Notes: generated by a model from the sequence alone, not told the origin. Counted from the stretch's first letter, positions 34,766-48,517 are shown. The stretch is DNA of 64,000 bases from Thuidium tamariscinum (GCA_947034885.2 OX344750.2:47653821-47717820); one strand, 5' to 3'. Program-made: numbers and translations.

Positions 34766-35650
34766 TGTGGGCGCTTCATTCCCACCTTTGGAATTAAGCG
34801 ATCACAACCAAGCTCTGGTCCTAATGATTCCACTACCTATGGGTGTCTAAGCGTCAATCCATTGTGCCTTTCAAGCAATGGATCTTCCTACCTATCCTAT
34901 CATGTGTTTGTTTCGTTCCCTTGTCCTACTTCTATGTTCCCTCTACTTTAATCTAGGTGTTCGTTTATTTCGTTCTCTTGTCCTACTTCTATGTGTTGGG
35001 GTTTGCTTTAGCCCACTTTACACATGGTATTTCCTACCCCATGTCTACGTCTTTGTATTGTTATTCTATTCTACGTATTGGTATGTATTTTGACCCCCTT
35101 CTATGCCTTTGTATTTGTCTAATCTACCTCTATGTTCTTGTATTTTTATCCTATTCTACATATTTTTATCTTGACCTACTTCTACGTTCTTGTATTTTTA
35201 TCCTATTCTACATATTTCCTATTTCTACGTAGTTGTCTTTGTCTTAGTCTATTCTACGTATTCGTCTTGGCTTTAATCTACTCTACGTATTTGTCTAGGC
35301 TTTACACCACTCTATGTATTTGTCTTTGCTTTAGTCTACTCTACATATTTGTCTAGTTTTTAATCTATTCTACGTATTTGTTTAGGTTTTAGTCTACTCT
35401 ATGTGCTTGTATTCTTTTATCTTATTTCTTCATCTTATATTCTTTGGTTGCGCATTCGTTCTTCTATTTCCTATTCGAATTGGAATTATCCTCCTAGTTG
35501 TCTTTGCTAATCACCGGGCCTTAATCCCACTTGGGATGTTGACCTTTTCCTATTAACGAATTCCTAATTGCATCCACTAATTAATTCAAAAGGAGAGTTC
35601 TAGAGACCCACCTCCGTTCCGTGTATGTCCCATGCCAAGACTTCTATTGT
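34766..35650 (-). repeat. Reverse-oriented LTR fragment related to 1-904 and 40600-41655
   Basis: On the minus strand it ends GAAGCGCCCACA and holds the same order of blocks as the other two copies: the GGTTGTGATCGCTTAATTCC-type segment, the GGCACAATGGATTGACGC block, the TACGTAGAGTAGA-like array and the AATTAGGAATT..GTTAATAGG block. Homology fades near 35650. No gag or PBS is attached. Confidence 0.65.
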
Positions 35651-36852
35651 AGAAAAATAAAGTAAAATAATTCAAGTGTCTCTTGTCTTGTTCCTTCTTT
35701 TCTATTCCAACAATAACTTGAATCAAGCTAAGCAAGAAATAACCTTCACCTCCAAATCTCCAATGGACAAATATAGAAGAAACCTTCACAGGCCTTTACA
35801 ATGGACTTAGGGCAATGAGATTTTTCTTCTTTCTAAAATCGAGAAATTACTTTAATATTGTTAGGTCATTTTTGTACTAGAGACCAAATCTACAAGTACA
35901 TGATGGTCAAATGGCCACATTAAATACTTCACCTACCGCCCTTTCTTGCATCCACGCGCCAATTGAATTGCGTCCACGCCCATGGTCTCTAGGTGACATG
36001 AATGTAAATCCCTGTGGATTTTTTTTACCTCTTAAAAAATTCAACTATGTGTTGATCACATCGGACGGACAAGAGCTCTACCAGACGAGCAAATTAGACG
36101 GACAAGCAAGCGGACAGGCAGTTTACTACGACAACTCTGAATCAAGCTTGGCACTGAGTTGCTTGAAGTTTGCTTTTAAAGTGATCTAATCATTGTTTTA
36201 AGTTTGTAAAGATTAGCAATATTGAATCCATCTTAGTCTCCATTTTGTTCTTTGTTGTAGCTAACTTGGTCTTCATCTGCTTGGTATACTAGTTGTAGGT
36301 TAGGGTATTCAAACCTATAGCTAGGCTTCCTATTACTCCAACTAGGGATAAGAGTTTGATCCCGTCCTTGTAGTGTTTCTGTAGTATCTTCTATTGCTAC
36401 TATTCTTTTGAGTTTTGTTCTTAATTTAAAAACTTACAGTCATACTTATAAACTTGTCATCCAAAGCCAAGTTTTATTCCTTCTATAGACTCTTTTGGAT
36501 TAATTCATAAAGTTAACAATTATGAATAAATTCAATTCAACATACCATCCTTATGGTCATTCAAAAAAATGAAATTTAAATACTAAGTATATGAAATGTG
36601 TGTTTTAAATGACGAATTTTCAGTGACATTCAATGTAGCAATGCATATTTTTATGTTAACAATATTGTTTGTCATAACATCAAGATGTTATGGTTGACAT
36701 TAGATGATGAATTTTAAGTGACATCAATGTAAGAACTTATATTTTTATATCAACAATAATGTTCACTATAATATTAAGAAATTATGACAAACTCTACTAT
36801 TAATATAAAAATACAAATAGTTACGTTGAATGTTACTTAAAATATGGGTTTC
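35651..36852. other. Intergenic DNA with no supported gene
   Basis: A 92-codon plus-strand frame (35911-36189) has no recognised motif. Nothing else was seen. Confidence 0.35.
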
Positions 36853-37150
36853 CTAGGGGAGAACACTTCCCGTTTTTTAATAACCTACGTGCGGCGGAAG
36901 ATAGGGTACATGTAAATAATCTTGGATAAAATTTATAAGAAATTTATATATAAAATAGGGGACATTAAAAAGGCAAAGTGTTTCAAAAATAAAATAGGGA
37001 TGATAATATGGCTGATTTTTTTGCTTTATGGTAAAATAGGGGCTCTTTTAATGTTGCCAAGTAATGATTACAAGTAATTGATAGCCCCCCTAAAGATACC
37101 CCACCGCCGCACGTGGGTCCCCCAAATACACAAGAAGTGTCCTCCCGGGG
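36853..37150 (+). mobile_element. 298-bp MITE, copy 1
   Basis: The ends are imperfect inverted repeats, left CCTAGGGGAGAACACTTCCCG and right (reverse complement) CCCCGGGAGGACACTTCTTG. It is nearly identical over its full length to the copy at 54225-54522, so both belong to one family. No coding capacity. Confidence 0.75.
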
Positions 37151-37813
37151 TGGGTTTCTTATTGTAAATTTTTTTGTGTACAATCTTAAGCTCATTTTAG
37201 GTGAAAAATAACAAAAACTAGTGAAAGAACTCCGGTTGTCATTTACATTGAAGAAAGATGAGCTCTTACAATTTTTAAAGAATATTATGAATGTTCTAAT
37301 GGAATAAGTCATACCAAAAAACTAAACATTTTCATTGATTTTATATATAGCTACAAATTACAAATCTAAATCATTTAGTACTCAACATGGGATTGATATC
37401 ACATCTATTATATTTGACGTCTCATCTCGGTGAATCTCAAAGTTTGTTGGTTGCTATGATTGGGTATATTTTAAGAGCTAAAAATTTTTTATACTAAAAT
37501 TATAAGCTTTAACCATTTTGTATTTTTTTAAACAAATCTATTCCATACTTTTGAAAATAAATACTAAAATTTTTGCATACCTCTGACTATATATGATGTA
37601 ATTGTAAAATGCTCTAAATGCTAAACAACATTGGGTTGTGCCATTTCATGACTTATGTTGCTCTTAGTATGGAAATGAATCACCTCAAACTTATGCCTCT
37701 TCTTCATCTACAAAGTTGATTATACATTTATTGTAAGGTCCTCTTTCAACAATTTGTATGCTTCATACATCACTTCAAATAAAACATCATCACCCAACTT
37801 TTAGACTACCTTT
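37151..37813. other. AT-rich DNA left of the LTR chain
   Basis: No gene, repeat or RNA recognised. Confidence 0.35.
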
Positions 37814-39209
37814 TGTGAGTCCCCGATTCGTCACCGGGGTCTCACGGATTCATTTTTCGAATTCCTACATAATCTAAGGCATAATTAGGCTCGTAAAACC
37901 CACAAAAGGGCATTAAACCGGTATCAGCATTACACATACCAATGTGCCATTTGGTCATTAGAGGGGGTTTAGGATAGTTTGCATCCAAAACGGGCCTTGT
38001 CTTAGCTAAATAGACGCCAAACTGATAGTGATGTGCAGGATTAGGGTAAGAAGCCTAAAAAGGCTTTGTCTAGGCTAGGAAGTCCTCATGGAGGAATGTA
38101 GGAGGAATCCCCCACTCCCCATAGCATCGAAGAGAATACGGGCGGAATACTAACCTTGAAATGCAGGTATTGGGCGATTTCCTAATTCTAGGAGCACGCA
38201 GTGGGGATGCAGATTTGCATCCAAGTGGGGGGATTCCATGGATGGTCCCCTCTAAAGTTTGAAAATTTTCCAACATTGTTTGGATATTTTCCCAAACGGT
38301 CAACCGCGGTGGACTTTGGGTGGGAATTCAAAAGAATATCCCAAAGTGCGGTAAAATCCCATTAAAAATCCGATGAGGCGGTCTCACACCAACGGAGCGC
38401 TTCTCCAAGTTTCAAGACAAACCGATAGTTGAAAGATCCCAAATCGGCGACATTCCTCCCCAACTAACAATTTAAATGACGGAAGCTGCAATTGACCGGT
38501 GTACCGGGGCCATATGACATCGGATCAAGGCCTACTTTGGGTCTATTTCTATCCCCCTCTATGTACTTAAGAGATTGGTAAAGGTTTGGGATCCAAAATT
38601 GCCAAACTCCAAAAATTGGGAATTTATCCCAACTTTGATCCCAGCCTACACTAAGATTCTTTGAAAATTGGGACCTATTGTAAGGGATAAGGGGTTTTTT
38701 TAGGCTAATTATGGCCTTCTAGACCCAATGGCGCAATCCGTTTTCCATTCGGAGCTAAACTCCAAAAGTTAGCCTTTTGAGGACAACACATGGAGGAGAA
38801 AATGGGGTTTAAGGCTCCCCGATGCCTTTTGGGGGAATTTGGGCCCCAATGGCCGTGGGTAACGTGTAGGGAATGCGTGGGGAACTCCGGGCATATGTGG
38901 GAGCAAGTACTACCTCAAAAAGTTAGTGGAGGTGGCTCCAAGTGCTTGGTGTAAGTAATTTCAAATTAAGTAGGTGGAAACACATGGGAACTTCTCCCAT
39001 GTGAGAACTTGTAGATTTTGGGGAAGGTAAATTAGGTGGTTTTGCAAGTTCTTGTGAAGTTAGGTAAGATTTGAATTACTCAATTTAAATTGTGTAAATT
39101 TTAGGTGGATAGTTAGATTTGAGATTAGTATACATGTACGGACCTCCTAAATTCCCTCATCTAGTTATTCTTAGTAAATTAAGGGGGAGAGGTGTTGCTC
39201 CCTTTTGAG

Positions 39210-39216
39210 TATAAAA
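39210..39216 (+). promoter_or_regulatory. TATA box of LTR 1
   Basis: TATAAAA followed by GGGGCGGC and a CT-rich stretch; it is the LTR equivalent of the TATATAA boxes in LTR 2 and LTR 3. Confidence 0.6.
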
Positions 39217-41335
39217 GGGGCGGCATTCTCCTCTCATTCTCTCTCTCACTCCTACCCATTTAAGGGAGGAGCACTATTGGGCCTGGGTTATACCGGATTT
39301 CCTTTGGCTTTTGATGCCAAAGGAGCCTTTGATAGTTTTGGGGTTGTTGCACCCTTGGTTCTTGTGGTTTGCACTTGGGGACTTGAGACCCCTCCAAGTC
39401 TTGTTGGAACTTTTACTAATTGATGTTGGACCACCTTTTGCATTGTGAAACAAGTGAATATTGTTGTAGGAGAGACTTGTGAGGAATCGAGGGGTGACTT
39501 GGGAAGTGACTTAGAGAGTATATTGCAACTTGTACCACCCTTCTTCTCTCTCTTCTCTTGTGCACAAGGTTAAGCTAATCTCATAGGGGACGGCAAAACT
39601 TTAACTATTAGTGTTCAAAGAGTTGTGTTCACCCTCTTCTCCCTCTTCTCTTGTTCACAGTATCAAGTTAAGTCCCATATGGATGGCAAAGCTTTGAAGC
39701 CCCTAAGGGTCAAAGCAACTAATCTTTTCCTTCTCCCTCTTCTCTTGTTCACGGTATTGAATTAAGTTTTGTAGGGACGGCGAAGCTTTAAACTCCTCAA
39801 GGGTTAAAAGCTTTGTAGTGTGACTAAAACATCAAAAACTACACAGTTATTGATAGTTGAAGTCTAGTAAAAAAACAATAACAAGGAAGAAACCCTCCCG
39901 GCCCAAACCAGCCAGCCGCAGTCCTTGGGCCAGCCCCCCAGTTCGCGGAGCTCGGCCGGAGTTAGCCCACCCGAAGGGCACCACGTGGCAGTCTCGGACT
40001 ACTAGCTTATTTGTACTTGATTTGACTGGACCGGCCTCCGTTCTTCATTCCGACTTACGGTTTAGGACTGAGAACCTATTTTGTGCACTAGAGTCGTCCC
40101 CGCGTCCGCCACGTCACCGTGCCACGTCGCCTGCGCAGTCAGCAGCTGTAGGGGTCGAACGAACCGGGAGACGCCACGTGGGTATCTCAGAATATGGTCT
40201 TATTTGTATTCGTTTCAGTTGGCACAGTGCCTTTGAGCCTAAATACAGACTTTGTTTTCTATTTGAACGCATAGTATAGGACTGATTCAATGCTTTGAAT
40301 GGATGGCCGGTTGCAAACTCTTAGAATAAGGGATAGTGTAGAGGTAGAAAATAGAATAGGAGATAGTTTAGAGGTAGAAACTAGTTTAAGGGATAGTTTA
40401 GAAGTAGAAGGTAATTAATAGTGTAGAGATAGTTTAGGAGATTAGTATAGAAATAGTTTAGGAGTGAGACCCAAGTCAAGAACAATCATAAAAGATAGTC
40501 TAGAAGCATGACTTGAAGTGGAGGAAAACAAGTTGAAGATTGGAGCCAAACACTTCAACCAAGGCGGAGGCTATGGAGGTGGCATAGATGGAGAAGGCCC
40601 GACATGAGGCACACACGGAAAGGAGGTGGTCTTCTAAAATTCTCTCTTTGATTTAATTTGTTGATGCAATTAGGAGTTAATTAGTAGAAAGGGATTAGCA
40701 CCCCCGGTGAGGTTAAAGTTCGGTAATTAGCGAACACAAATAGGGAGACAACCATAACTAGAATAGAAGTAGAAGAATGAATGCGCAAACGAAGAATACA
40801 AGATGAAGAAATAAGATAAAAGAATATAAACATATAGAGTAGATTAAGGAAATACAAATATGTAGCGTAGGCCAAGACAAATACCAAGACGTAGAGTAGA
40901 TTAAAAGAATATCAATACGTAGAGTAGGCCAAGACAAATACCAAGACGTAGAGTAGATTAAAAGAATACAAATACGTAGAGTAGACTAAAGCCAAGACGA
41001 ATACGTAGAGTAGATTAAAACAAAGACAAATATGTAGAGTAGGATAAAAGAATACAAATACGTAGAGTAGACCAAAGCCAAGACAAATACATAGAGTAAA
41101 CTAAGACAAAGACAAATATGTAGAGTAGGACAAAAGAATACAAATACGTAGAAGTAGGTTAAGATAAATACAAATACGTAGAGATGGGGTAGGAAATACC
41201 ATACGTAAAGTGAGCTCAAACAAATCCAAATATGTAGAAGTAGGATAAACAAGAACAAGACATAGAAGTAGAATAGGAGAACCAAACACAAAAATCAAGA
41301 CAGAAAGAACATAGAAGCAGGACAAGAGAATGAAA

Positions 41336-41498
41336 CACTAGAAGAAAGTTAGAAGTCTTTAACATGAATTCAACACAATCTAGATGATGTTTTGTGTTGA
41401 GTGCAACGCAAAATTTGCAAATTTTCGTTGTAGGCAATGCACAACATCATCTAGATGATGTTGAAATCACGTTAAAGGCTTCTAACTTTCTTCTAGTG
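41336..41498. mobile_element. 163-bp CACTA-type MITE
   Basis: The ends are CACTAGAAGAAAGTTAGAAG and its near-perfect inverted copy, with pairing extending over about 60 bp per arm to give an almost complete hairpin. AAA lies on both sides (41333-41335 and 41499-41501), the 3-bp target duplication expected of CACTA elements. It sits inside LTR 1, so it is younger than that LTR. Confidence 0.85.
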
Positions 41499-41658
41499 AA
41501 ACGAACACACAGTAGGATAGGTAGGTTAGTAAAAAAGATCCATTGCTTGGAAGGCACAATGGATTGACGCTTAGACACCCATAGGTAGTAGATTCATTAG
41601 GAGAAGAGCCTGGTTGTGATCTCTTAATTCCAAGGGTGGAAATGAAGCGCCGACATGA

Positions 41659-41676
41659 TGGTGCGTCTGCCGGGAA
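41659..41676 (+). promoter_or_regulatory. Candidate primer-binding site
   Basis: TGGTGCGTCTGCCGGGAA begins 3 bp after the LTR 1 end. It resembles the complement of a plant tRNA-Asp 3' end (TGGCGCCGTTGCCGGGG) with several differences. Confidence 0.5.
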
Positions 41677-41973
41677 GTAGGCTGTCTAAAAAGCTTGCAT
41701 TTTTAAATTCAGTTCGGTAGATAGTTATCTCTTAGATTACTAATTATTTAGAGTTACTTGATCAGTTAGAGAATCTAAGTTTTTATTTTCGTGCTATATC
41801 TTTAAATATATGTTTAGCTTGAACCATTAGATGTATGTGATGATATGTTTTTTGGGAGACTCTAGTTATTGACTAAGAGGTTTTTAGGACAATGTTTGAG
41901 AGTGGTAGATCCGGCATCCACATGATGATGCATGTTGGTTGACTTATAATTTAACTAATACTTTGTACAAGCT

Positions 41974-43515
41974 TTGAAAACAAGGTCCGACCGCTACTTG
42001 ATGATGGGGGATCAAGGGCCCTTTGAGCCACCAGAGCCTCTAGACCTTAATGGAGCTCCATTTAGAGAATTGATACTTGAGATTGACTCTATGATGATGC
42101 CTCGAGGGTTGCCCATTGTAGTACTTCAAGGGCTTAGGGAGATCTCAGTCCCTCGTTCTCTTCCCAAATTCTCGGGGTCTAAAGACGATGATCCTGTAGT
42201 CCATATCGAGAAGTTTGAAGAGATTCTTATCTCCCATTTGATTACCAACTCCGATTACTACTTGATCTGGTTCCCAATCACATTGACAGGTACAACCTAT
42301 GCATGGTACCATTCACATGCAGCACGCACCTTTGCGACATATAGACAGTTACAAGTGGCATTCCTTCGATACTTCCGGCCTGAGATCACTCAACAGCAAG
42401 CCTTAACAACACTCATCAATACTCGACGAGGTCCCACTGAGGACATCACCACCTATATTCAACGATTTCGAGTGGTCTCTACTCACTTTGTAGGGAGCTT
42501 GTTCAACGACAATACTATGCGATATTATTTCATCCAAGGAGTGGATTCAGCCTCGACTATTCGAGCAATCTTATCACGGAGGCCGGTTACATTGAACGAC
42601 ACCATTTTAGCCGCTTTAGAGATCGAGATCATCGACAAAGAGAGCGAGCAAATCATAGGGCGAGTTAATGACCCTAAATCGGCCTTCATTCCAATCCATC
42701 AACAAGAGGCTGATCTTCTAGCAAGCCGTTCTTCTTCGTCTAAGGAAGATGTATTTTCTTCGGCTACTCAAGATTCCATGACTGCACCTGTTGATAAGCT
42801 TCGCATAGAGATACTGCAAATCTCCAACGACATGACTTGAGCTATACGAGAGTTAACGGAGCAGATGGCGTGTTTAATGAAGGGGCAAAGCCGACAGACC
42901 AATGAATCTAGCATACATCCAGCCGGAGTATGGTATAGTCATTGTGATCAAGCCAACCACACACCACCTTTCTGTCCACGATTAAAGAACGCTCCACCTC
43001 CAACCCAGCATCGAGGCCCTGCATCTCCATATCAACATCCAAAGGTCCAAGGCCAAACGGCACACGAAGTCATCTCCTTACCTCAATTCTGAAACATTGA
43101 AGACATCATGCATATAGCTATGGGTGCCCCTAAGACCTCTACAACCATGGAGTATCAAAGTGTTTGTTGTTTAGGGGCTACAATCCCTTAGAAAGAGACA
43201 CTCCAAGGATCTTTACCAAGCTCTATAATCTATGCGGGTGGCAACTCTTCCAACCTTTATGATGAAGGGGATGATTTGGTGAAAGCCAAGGCAAACATTT
43301 CATTGGGCCAGTTGGTCTATGTGGCTTCGACCTTGCGAAAGCAGTTGAAGGAAGAGACAACGGAGGAGTTAGTCACCAACATGCGTGATGATGATGATGA
43401 CTTTGCTATTGAGCCCATCAATGGCCTCACCTTAGAAAGTTCCTCACAGTCACCACTTGAGCCTGGTAATGCCCTTCTAAACCGAAAGACACCTCTTTCT
43501 ATGATCATTCTATAG
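41974..43515 (+). pseudogene. Retrotransposon gag, broken by stop codons
   Basis: The first frame (41974-42840, 288 residues) has the Retrotrans_gag capsid signature: YAWYHSHAARTFATYRQLQ, LRYFRPEITQQQ, TYIQRFR and a FIQGV segment. It would package the element RNA. A single in-frame TGA (42838-42840) is followed in the same frame by a nucleocapsid-like zinc knuckle with Y-x2-C-x4-H-x4-C (YSHCDQANHTPPFC), where the first Cys of CCHC is Tyr. Two further in-frame stops lie between 43092 and 43276, and the frame then ends at 43515. No protease, reverse transcriptase, RNase H or integrase follows, so the element is gag-only and dead. Confidence 0.75.
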
Positions 43516-43538
43516 TCTCTTCTATTTTTTTTGATTTG

Positions 43539-46500
43539 TGTGAGCCCTCGAGATGGCACTCAGGACTCTGGGTCCATTTTTCGCAATTAAATAGCAAAAA
43601 TTAGCTAAAATATACAAGAAAAAAACATAAAAAAAGTGTTGAAGGAGTTCTGGTGTTAGTCTATGCCAAAATGGTGGAAAACCAACTTAGAAGGTGGAAA
43701 ATTCCTAATCCTAGAAATTTGAATCATTCTAAGTCTCCAAAGTAAGTTTATGTGAAGATTTAGTAATTCCGAGAAAAATAAGGAATCGAGAGTTAGTCAG
43801 TCTTAGTGACTGTCTGTGCAAAGTCAACCTTTTAAGGATGCACATGACATACTGAGTAAGCTAAAAGAGTCTACTACGAGCCTAGAAGACTTACCAGGGC
43901 TTAAATTCAATTTTGGAACAAATTGGATTTAAAAGTAAAACCACTACAAATGACTTGGAGAATTCGAGCTTCACGAGATAAAAGATGGAGGATTAGAGAG
44001 TAAAGACTACAGAAAGGTGTTCCAAGGGTAGGAGCATGCCAGGAGCAAACAAGAATCAAACAATTGTCCAAGATTCCCGGGCATCAGGATTTAAATTGTC
44101 CAATTTGGCAAAATAATTCCAAATTACTAAAATTAGAATAGTGCAAGGTTGCGTGAGACTTGCACTAAGAGTCTAGGAGCGCCCTAAATACTACCCAATT
44201 TATTTCGGATTTTTCCAAAATTCCACGTTGACTCCATAGGAAGTCAACCGCACATAGAAATGTTTGTAAATTCATAGAAATTACGTATGATGCGGTAAAA
44301 TCTCACTAAAAATTAGGATAGGTTTTTTTGTACTTAATAAGCGCCCGGTCAAGTTTGAAAACATTCCGACATTCTCAACTACTAGAACCGGCATCGACAT
44401 CGAATTTCACTGGAATTTACAAGTTGGCGGTGGGTTGACCGGCGTATCAGGGGCGAATGATGTCCGATTGTCGCAAATAAGGAGTCATTCCTTACTCTTA
44501 CGGACATTCCTAACAACCCTGGCCTGACAGATTCATCAAAATGCGCAAATCCTAGAAGTTAGATTTTTGACTTTTAATTGGAGTTATCGTAATTCCAATT
44601 TGGGCGCGCAAACGGCCTAGGAGTGAGGGGTAAGGAGTCCCTTAGGCTTATTGGGGTCTTCTAAAGACAATGGCACAGACTGTTTTTCGTTTTGAGTTGT
44701 TCCCTAAAAGATAGAGAGGGTCAGCTCTTAGTTTGACTTTTTAATCATTAATTGTAGTTAATTAGAAGTGATTTTGGAAATATCTCTTGGAAAATCAAAG
44801 ATTGGATTTGGTCAAGATCTCTTTCTTGCATAGAAAGCCATCTTTGAGCTAAAGAAAGACAATTTTCAAAATGACTTTTGGTTAATTTGCAAAATATCTA
44901 CGTAAATTAGGATTAATTCCAAAATATTTTGGGTTAAGATCTTGGATTTGATTTGGCCAAGATTTCATTAGCCAAATGGGGATGTTTTTAGAAATTTTCA
45001 CCATTAAACAAGTATTATTTTGGAATTACATTATGGTAGTTTAGGATAGAAAGTAATAAAATGTTTTCACTGGCAATTACCAAGAGGGGCCCGACCACGG
45101 GTATATAAGGGCCCCCCTCAAGGTTGCCAGTACCCTTTCTTTTGTGCACCGACACCTTGTTATTCCATTTTCATTTCCGTGTCACCGGCGTTGTCGGAGC
45201 ACCACTTGGACCAAATTTTGGCCAAGTCTAGTTCAATTTCTCAATACACTTTGAAGGATTAGGGCCTCTTCACTTGGTTTATTTGCTTTTAGAGTACACA
45301 AGGCAAAAGCTTCAAGTACTAGTTAACTATTGCTCGTGGAAATTTCAAGCATCAAGTACCAAAGTTTGGTTTAAACACTGTCACGTGTACCTCCTTTGGT
45401 GGCAAAATCTTGAAATATTAAGAAATTTCAAAGGTTTAAAGTGGAAGTTCGGTTCAAACACTGTCATGTGTACCTCCTTTTGCAAATAAAATCCTTGAAA
45501 TAACGATTAACACTTTCAACGGCAAAGCTATCAACCTTCAATTAAGCCTCAAGAACTTCCCATTAGAGTAGTATTGGGCCAAACTTATGCATGATCGTAA
45601 GATTTAAAGCCTAATCCGTCACTAGGATTATTTGCAAAGGGAAGATCAATTTGAAAAGGAAACTAAAACACCAAAATATTGATTGATAAAGATCAATTAT
45701 TAGTTGTGAGAAATTCCAAAATCAAGGCTTAAAAGCCCAGACCAGCCAAGGACCCAGCTAGTCTGGGCGGACCAAGGCTCTATCGGGCAAGGCGCTGGCG
45801 GACCAAGGGCTAGCGGACCAGGCAGACCAATGGGGGCCGAGTACGGAGCCACCAGTTGGGGAGTCCAAGGAGTCGGAGACTAGAGCGGGAGACTGGGGAG
45901 TCCAGGGAGTCCAGGCCAAATTGGTGAGTGCAAAACTCAAAGTCATATGATATCACAAAAACTTGATTTCTTATAAAATCATTGGATTGGCAGTTGGAGC
46001 CACAACTCCACCAATTTTCGTTGATTTTCACACAAATCTAATTTTTGAGATTTCACAAATTCTTCACTAAACTTCACTTACATTCTTCCGCCATAGCCAT
46101 ATCTCCTCCTCTAAGTTGTTGCAAAACACTCCGAAACTAAAACGAAATAGGAAGAAGGTGGGATTAGGAAGATTAAGGCAAAGGAATCCTAACAAGTGAA
46201 GCAAATTCTATTAAAAAACTCATTGTTGAGGAATACCACTATTGAACTTGATTCTTATTCTTCGGGGGTTGACCCTTGGGAATAAAATATCAATTTCTCT
46301 AGAATATTACTATTGAAATTATTCTTGTTCTTTAGGAATGTTCTACATTCTTTGGTAGTTAGTCATTAATTAGATTCTTAGAAGGTTTGGATTTTGTTGG
46401 TTTTGTTTTATTAGGCCTAATAAACCAAAAAGGAAACAAACAAATTGACAACCAATTTCTCTACAAATTAACGTAAATTCAAAATTAATTAGATTTGAAG

Positions 46501-47305
46501 AGATTTGATGATAGTTTTTGATTTAAAATATTCCAATAAGACAAAGGAGAAGGGACAAATTGACAACTAATTTCTCTAAGGGTTTAAATTAATTTCAAAA
46601 TTAATTAGATTTGAAAGATTTGACAATAATTTCCCATTAAAATTAATTAAATTCATTTTGAACTAAATTGGAACTAAAAACTAAAAACAACAAATAGCTA
46701 ACCATTTCCGTTGATTTCTTTAGAATAGAGCATTGACAAAATAGGTAGACTAATTTGAATTGCAGCATTTTCTAATTACCGGGGGTTTAGGAATTAAAAG
46801 AATTACGCAATTAAATTAACGCTACATAACCGTTAGTTTCATTTTAACCTGGGTAGATTTAATTGACCAACAAATGTGAGAATTATTATGGATTAGATGT
46901 AGAGCCGGGATGATTTCGATGGCGAGGTTGTGCGAGAATATTTACATATGATGATGTTTGACGACGAAACTATGGAGATTTACGCAGAGGAGGTAAACCG
47001 CTCACATTTGATTTTCATTCTCATTGTTTTACTGTTAAGTTTCTTTTTACCGAATGCTTGAAATTAAATTTAGGCACAATATCATTTGATAGAATAGAGT
47101 AGAGTAGGATAGCTTGATTGAATTTTAGAATAGAATAGTTAGAATCATAAACACAAAATTAGATTAGAAACACTTAAAGACGTGACTAAAAGAGTTCATT
47201 GCTTGGAAGGCTTTCTTTTAAAACCCAATTATAAAGAAAATTCAATTAGACACAGGACCCATGTGATAAACCTCTAGCTCGAGGGTGGAGTCAGAAGCTC
47301 TCACA
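43539..47305 (+). repeat. Long LTR, diverged relative (LTR 2)
   Basis: It begins TGTGAGCCCTCG and ends GCTCTCACA (TGTGAG...CTCACA). It has the same architecture as LTR 1, including a TATATAA box at 45102-45108 and a 3' block with TTGCTTGGAAGGC and AGGGTGGA. It is too diverged from LTR 1 to be the partner LTR of one insertion. The segment with AAACACTGTCA(C/T)GTGTACCTCCTTT is duplicated at about 45375 and 45456. Confidence 0.6.
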
Positions 47306-48517
47306 CCTGGCCTGACAGATTCATCAAAATGCGCAAATCCTAGAAGTTAGATTTTTGACTTTTAATTGGAGTTACCATAATTCCAATTTGGGCGCGCAAA
47401 CAGCCTAAGAGTGAGGGGTAAGGAGTCCCTTAGGCTTATTGGGGTCTTCTAAAGACAATGGCACAGACTGTTTTTCGTTTCGAGTTGTTCCCTAAAAGAT
47501 AGAGAAGGTCAGCTCTTAGTTTGACTTTTTAATCATTAATTGCAGTTAATTAGAAGTGATTTTGGAAATATCTCTTAGAAAATCAAAGATTGGATTTGGT
47601 CAAGATCTCTTTCTTGCATAGAAAGCCATCTTTGAGCTAAAGAAAGACAATTTTCAAAATGACTTTTGGTTAATATGCAAAATATTTATGTAAATTACGG
47701 TTAATTCCAAAATATCTTGGGTTAAGATCTTGGATTTGATTTGGCCAAGATTTCATTAGCCAAATGGGGATGTTTTTAGAAATTTTCACCATTAAACAAG
47801 TATTACTTTGGAATTACATTATGGTAGTTTAGGGTAGGAAGTAACAAAGTGTTTTCAGTGGCAATTACCGAGAGGGGCCTGACCACAGGTATATAAGGGC
47901 CCCCCTCGAGGTTGCACCGACACGTTGTTCTTCTCACGTGTTACGGACTTGGTCGGAGCACCACTTGAATCAATGAATTTTGGCCAAGTTTTTGTTTGTG
48001 TTATGGAATTTTGAAGGCTTAGGGCCCCTTCATTCAATTCTCATTTTCTACTTAGCATTAGAGGTCCAACCTCAACATTTTGTTAGTCACTACTCGAGAA
48101 AATTTCGATCATTGAGTACCAAAGTTTGGTTTAAACACTGTCATGTGTACCTCCTTTGGCAGCAAAAATTGAAATACCAAGAAATTTTGAGAATTTAAAG
48201 TGAAAGTCCAGTTAAGTGTATCTCCTTTTGCGAATAAAACTGCCAAAATACCGTTGAAAACTGCCTTGCTACGGGAACAACCAAACTAAACGGCGAAGCT
48301 TCGAACCTCTCATAATCAAACCACTTAAACACTTGGAAATCCAAGTCATTTAGACTACCGTTTAAAGGATCAGAGGAATTCAGGAAGATTAGGCCAAAAC
48401 CTTCAAGTCAACCAATTATACCATCCGTCATTCCGTATAATTTCCTTTGCATGCTTAGATAAGAATTAGTCCAAGATAACCATAATTTAGATTACAAGGT
48501 GTTTTCAAATCCAGTCC

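Larger units (their letters stand above)
37814..41655 (+). repeat. Long LTR of a Ty3/Gypsy-type element (LTR 1)
   Basis: It starts TGTGAGTCCCCGATTCG and ends CGCCGACA, so it has TG...CA ends. A TATA box (TATAAAA, 39210-39216) is followed by a pyrimidine-rich start region. Three tandem units of about 100 bp, each with CTTCTC(T)CTTGT(G/T)CAC and GGACGGC(A/G)AA(A/G)CTTT, lie at about 39530-39810. The 3' part carries the TACGTAGAGTAGA-like array (about 40840-41230). A CACTA MITE interrupts it at 41336. A primer-binding site follows 3 bp after its end. At 3.8 kb the LTR is unusually long. Confidence 0.7.
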
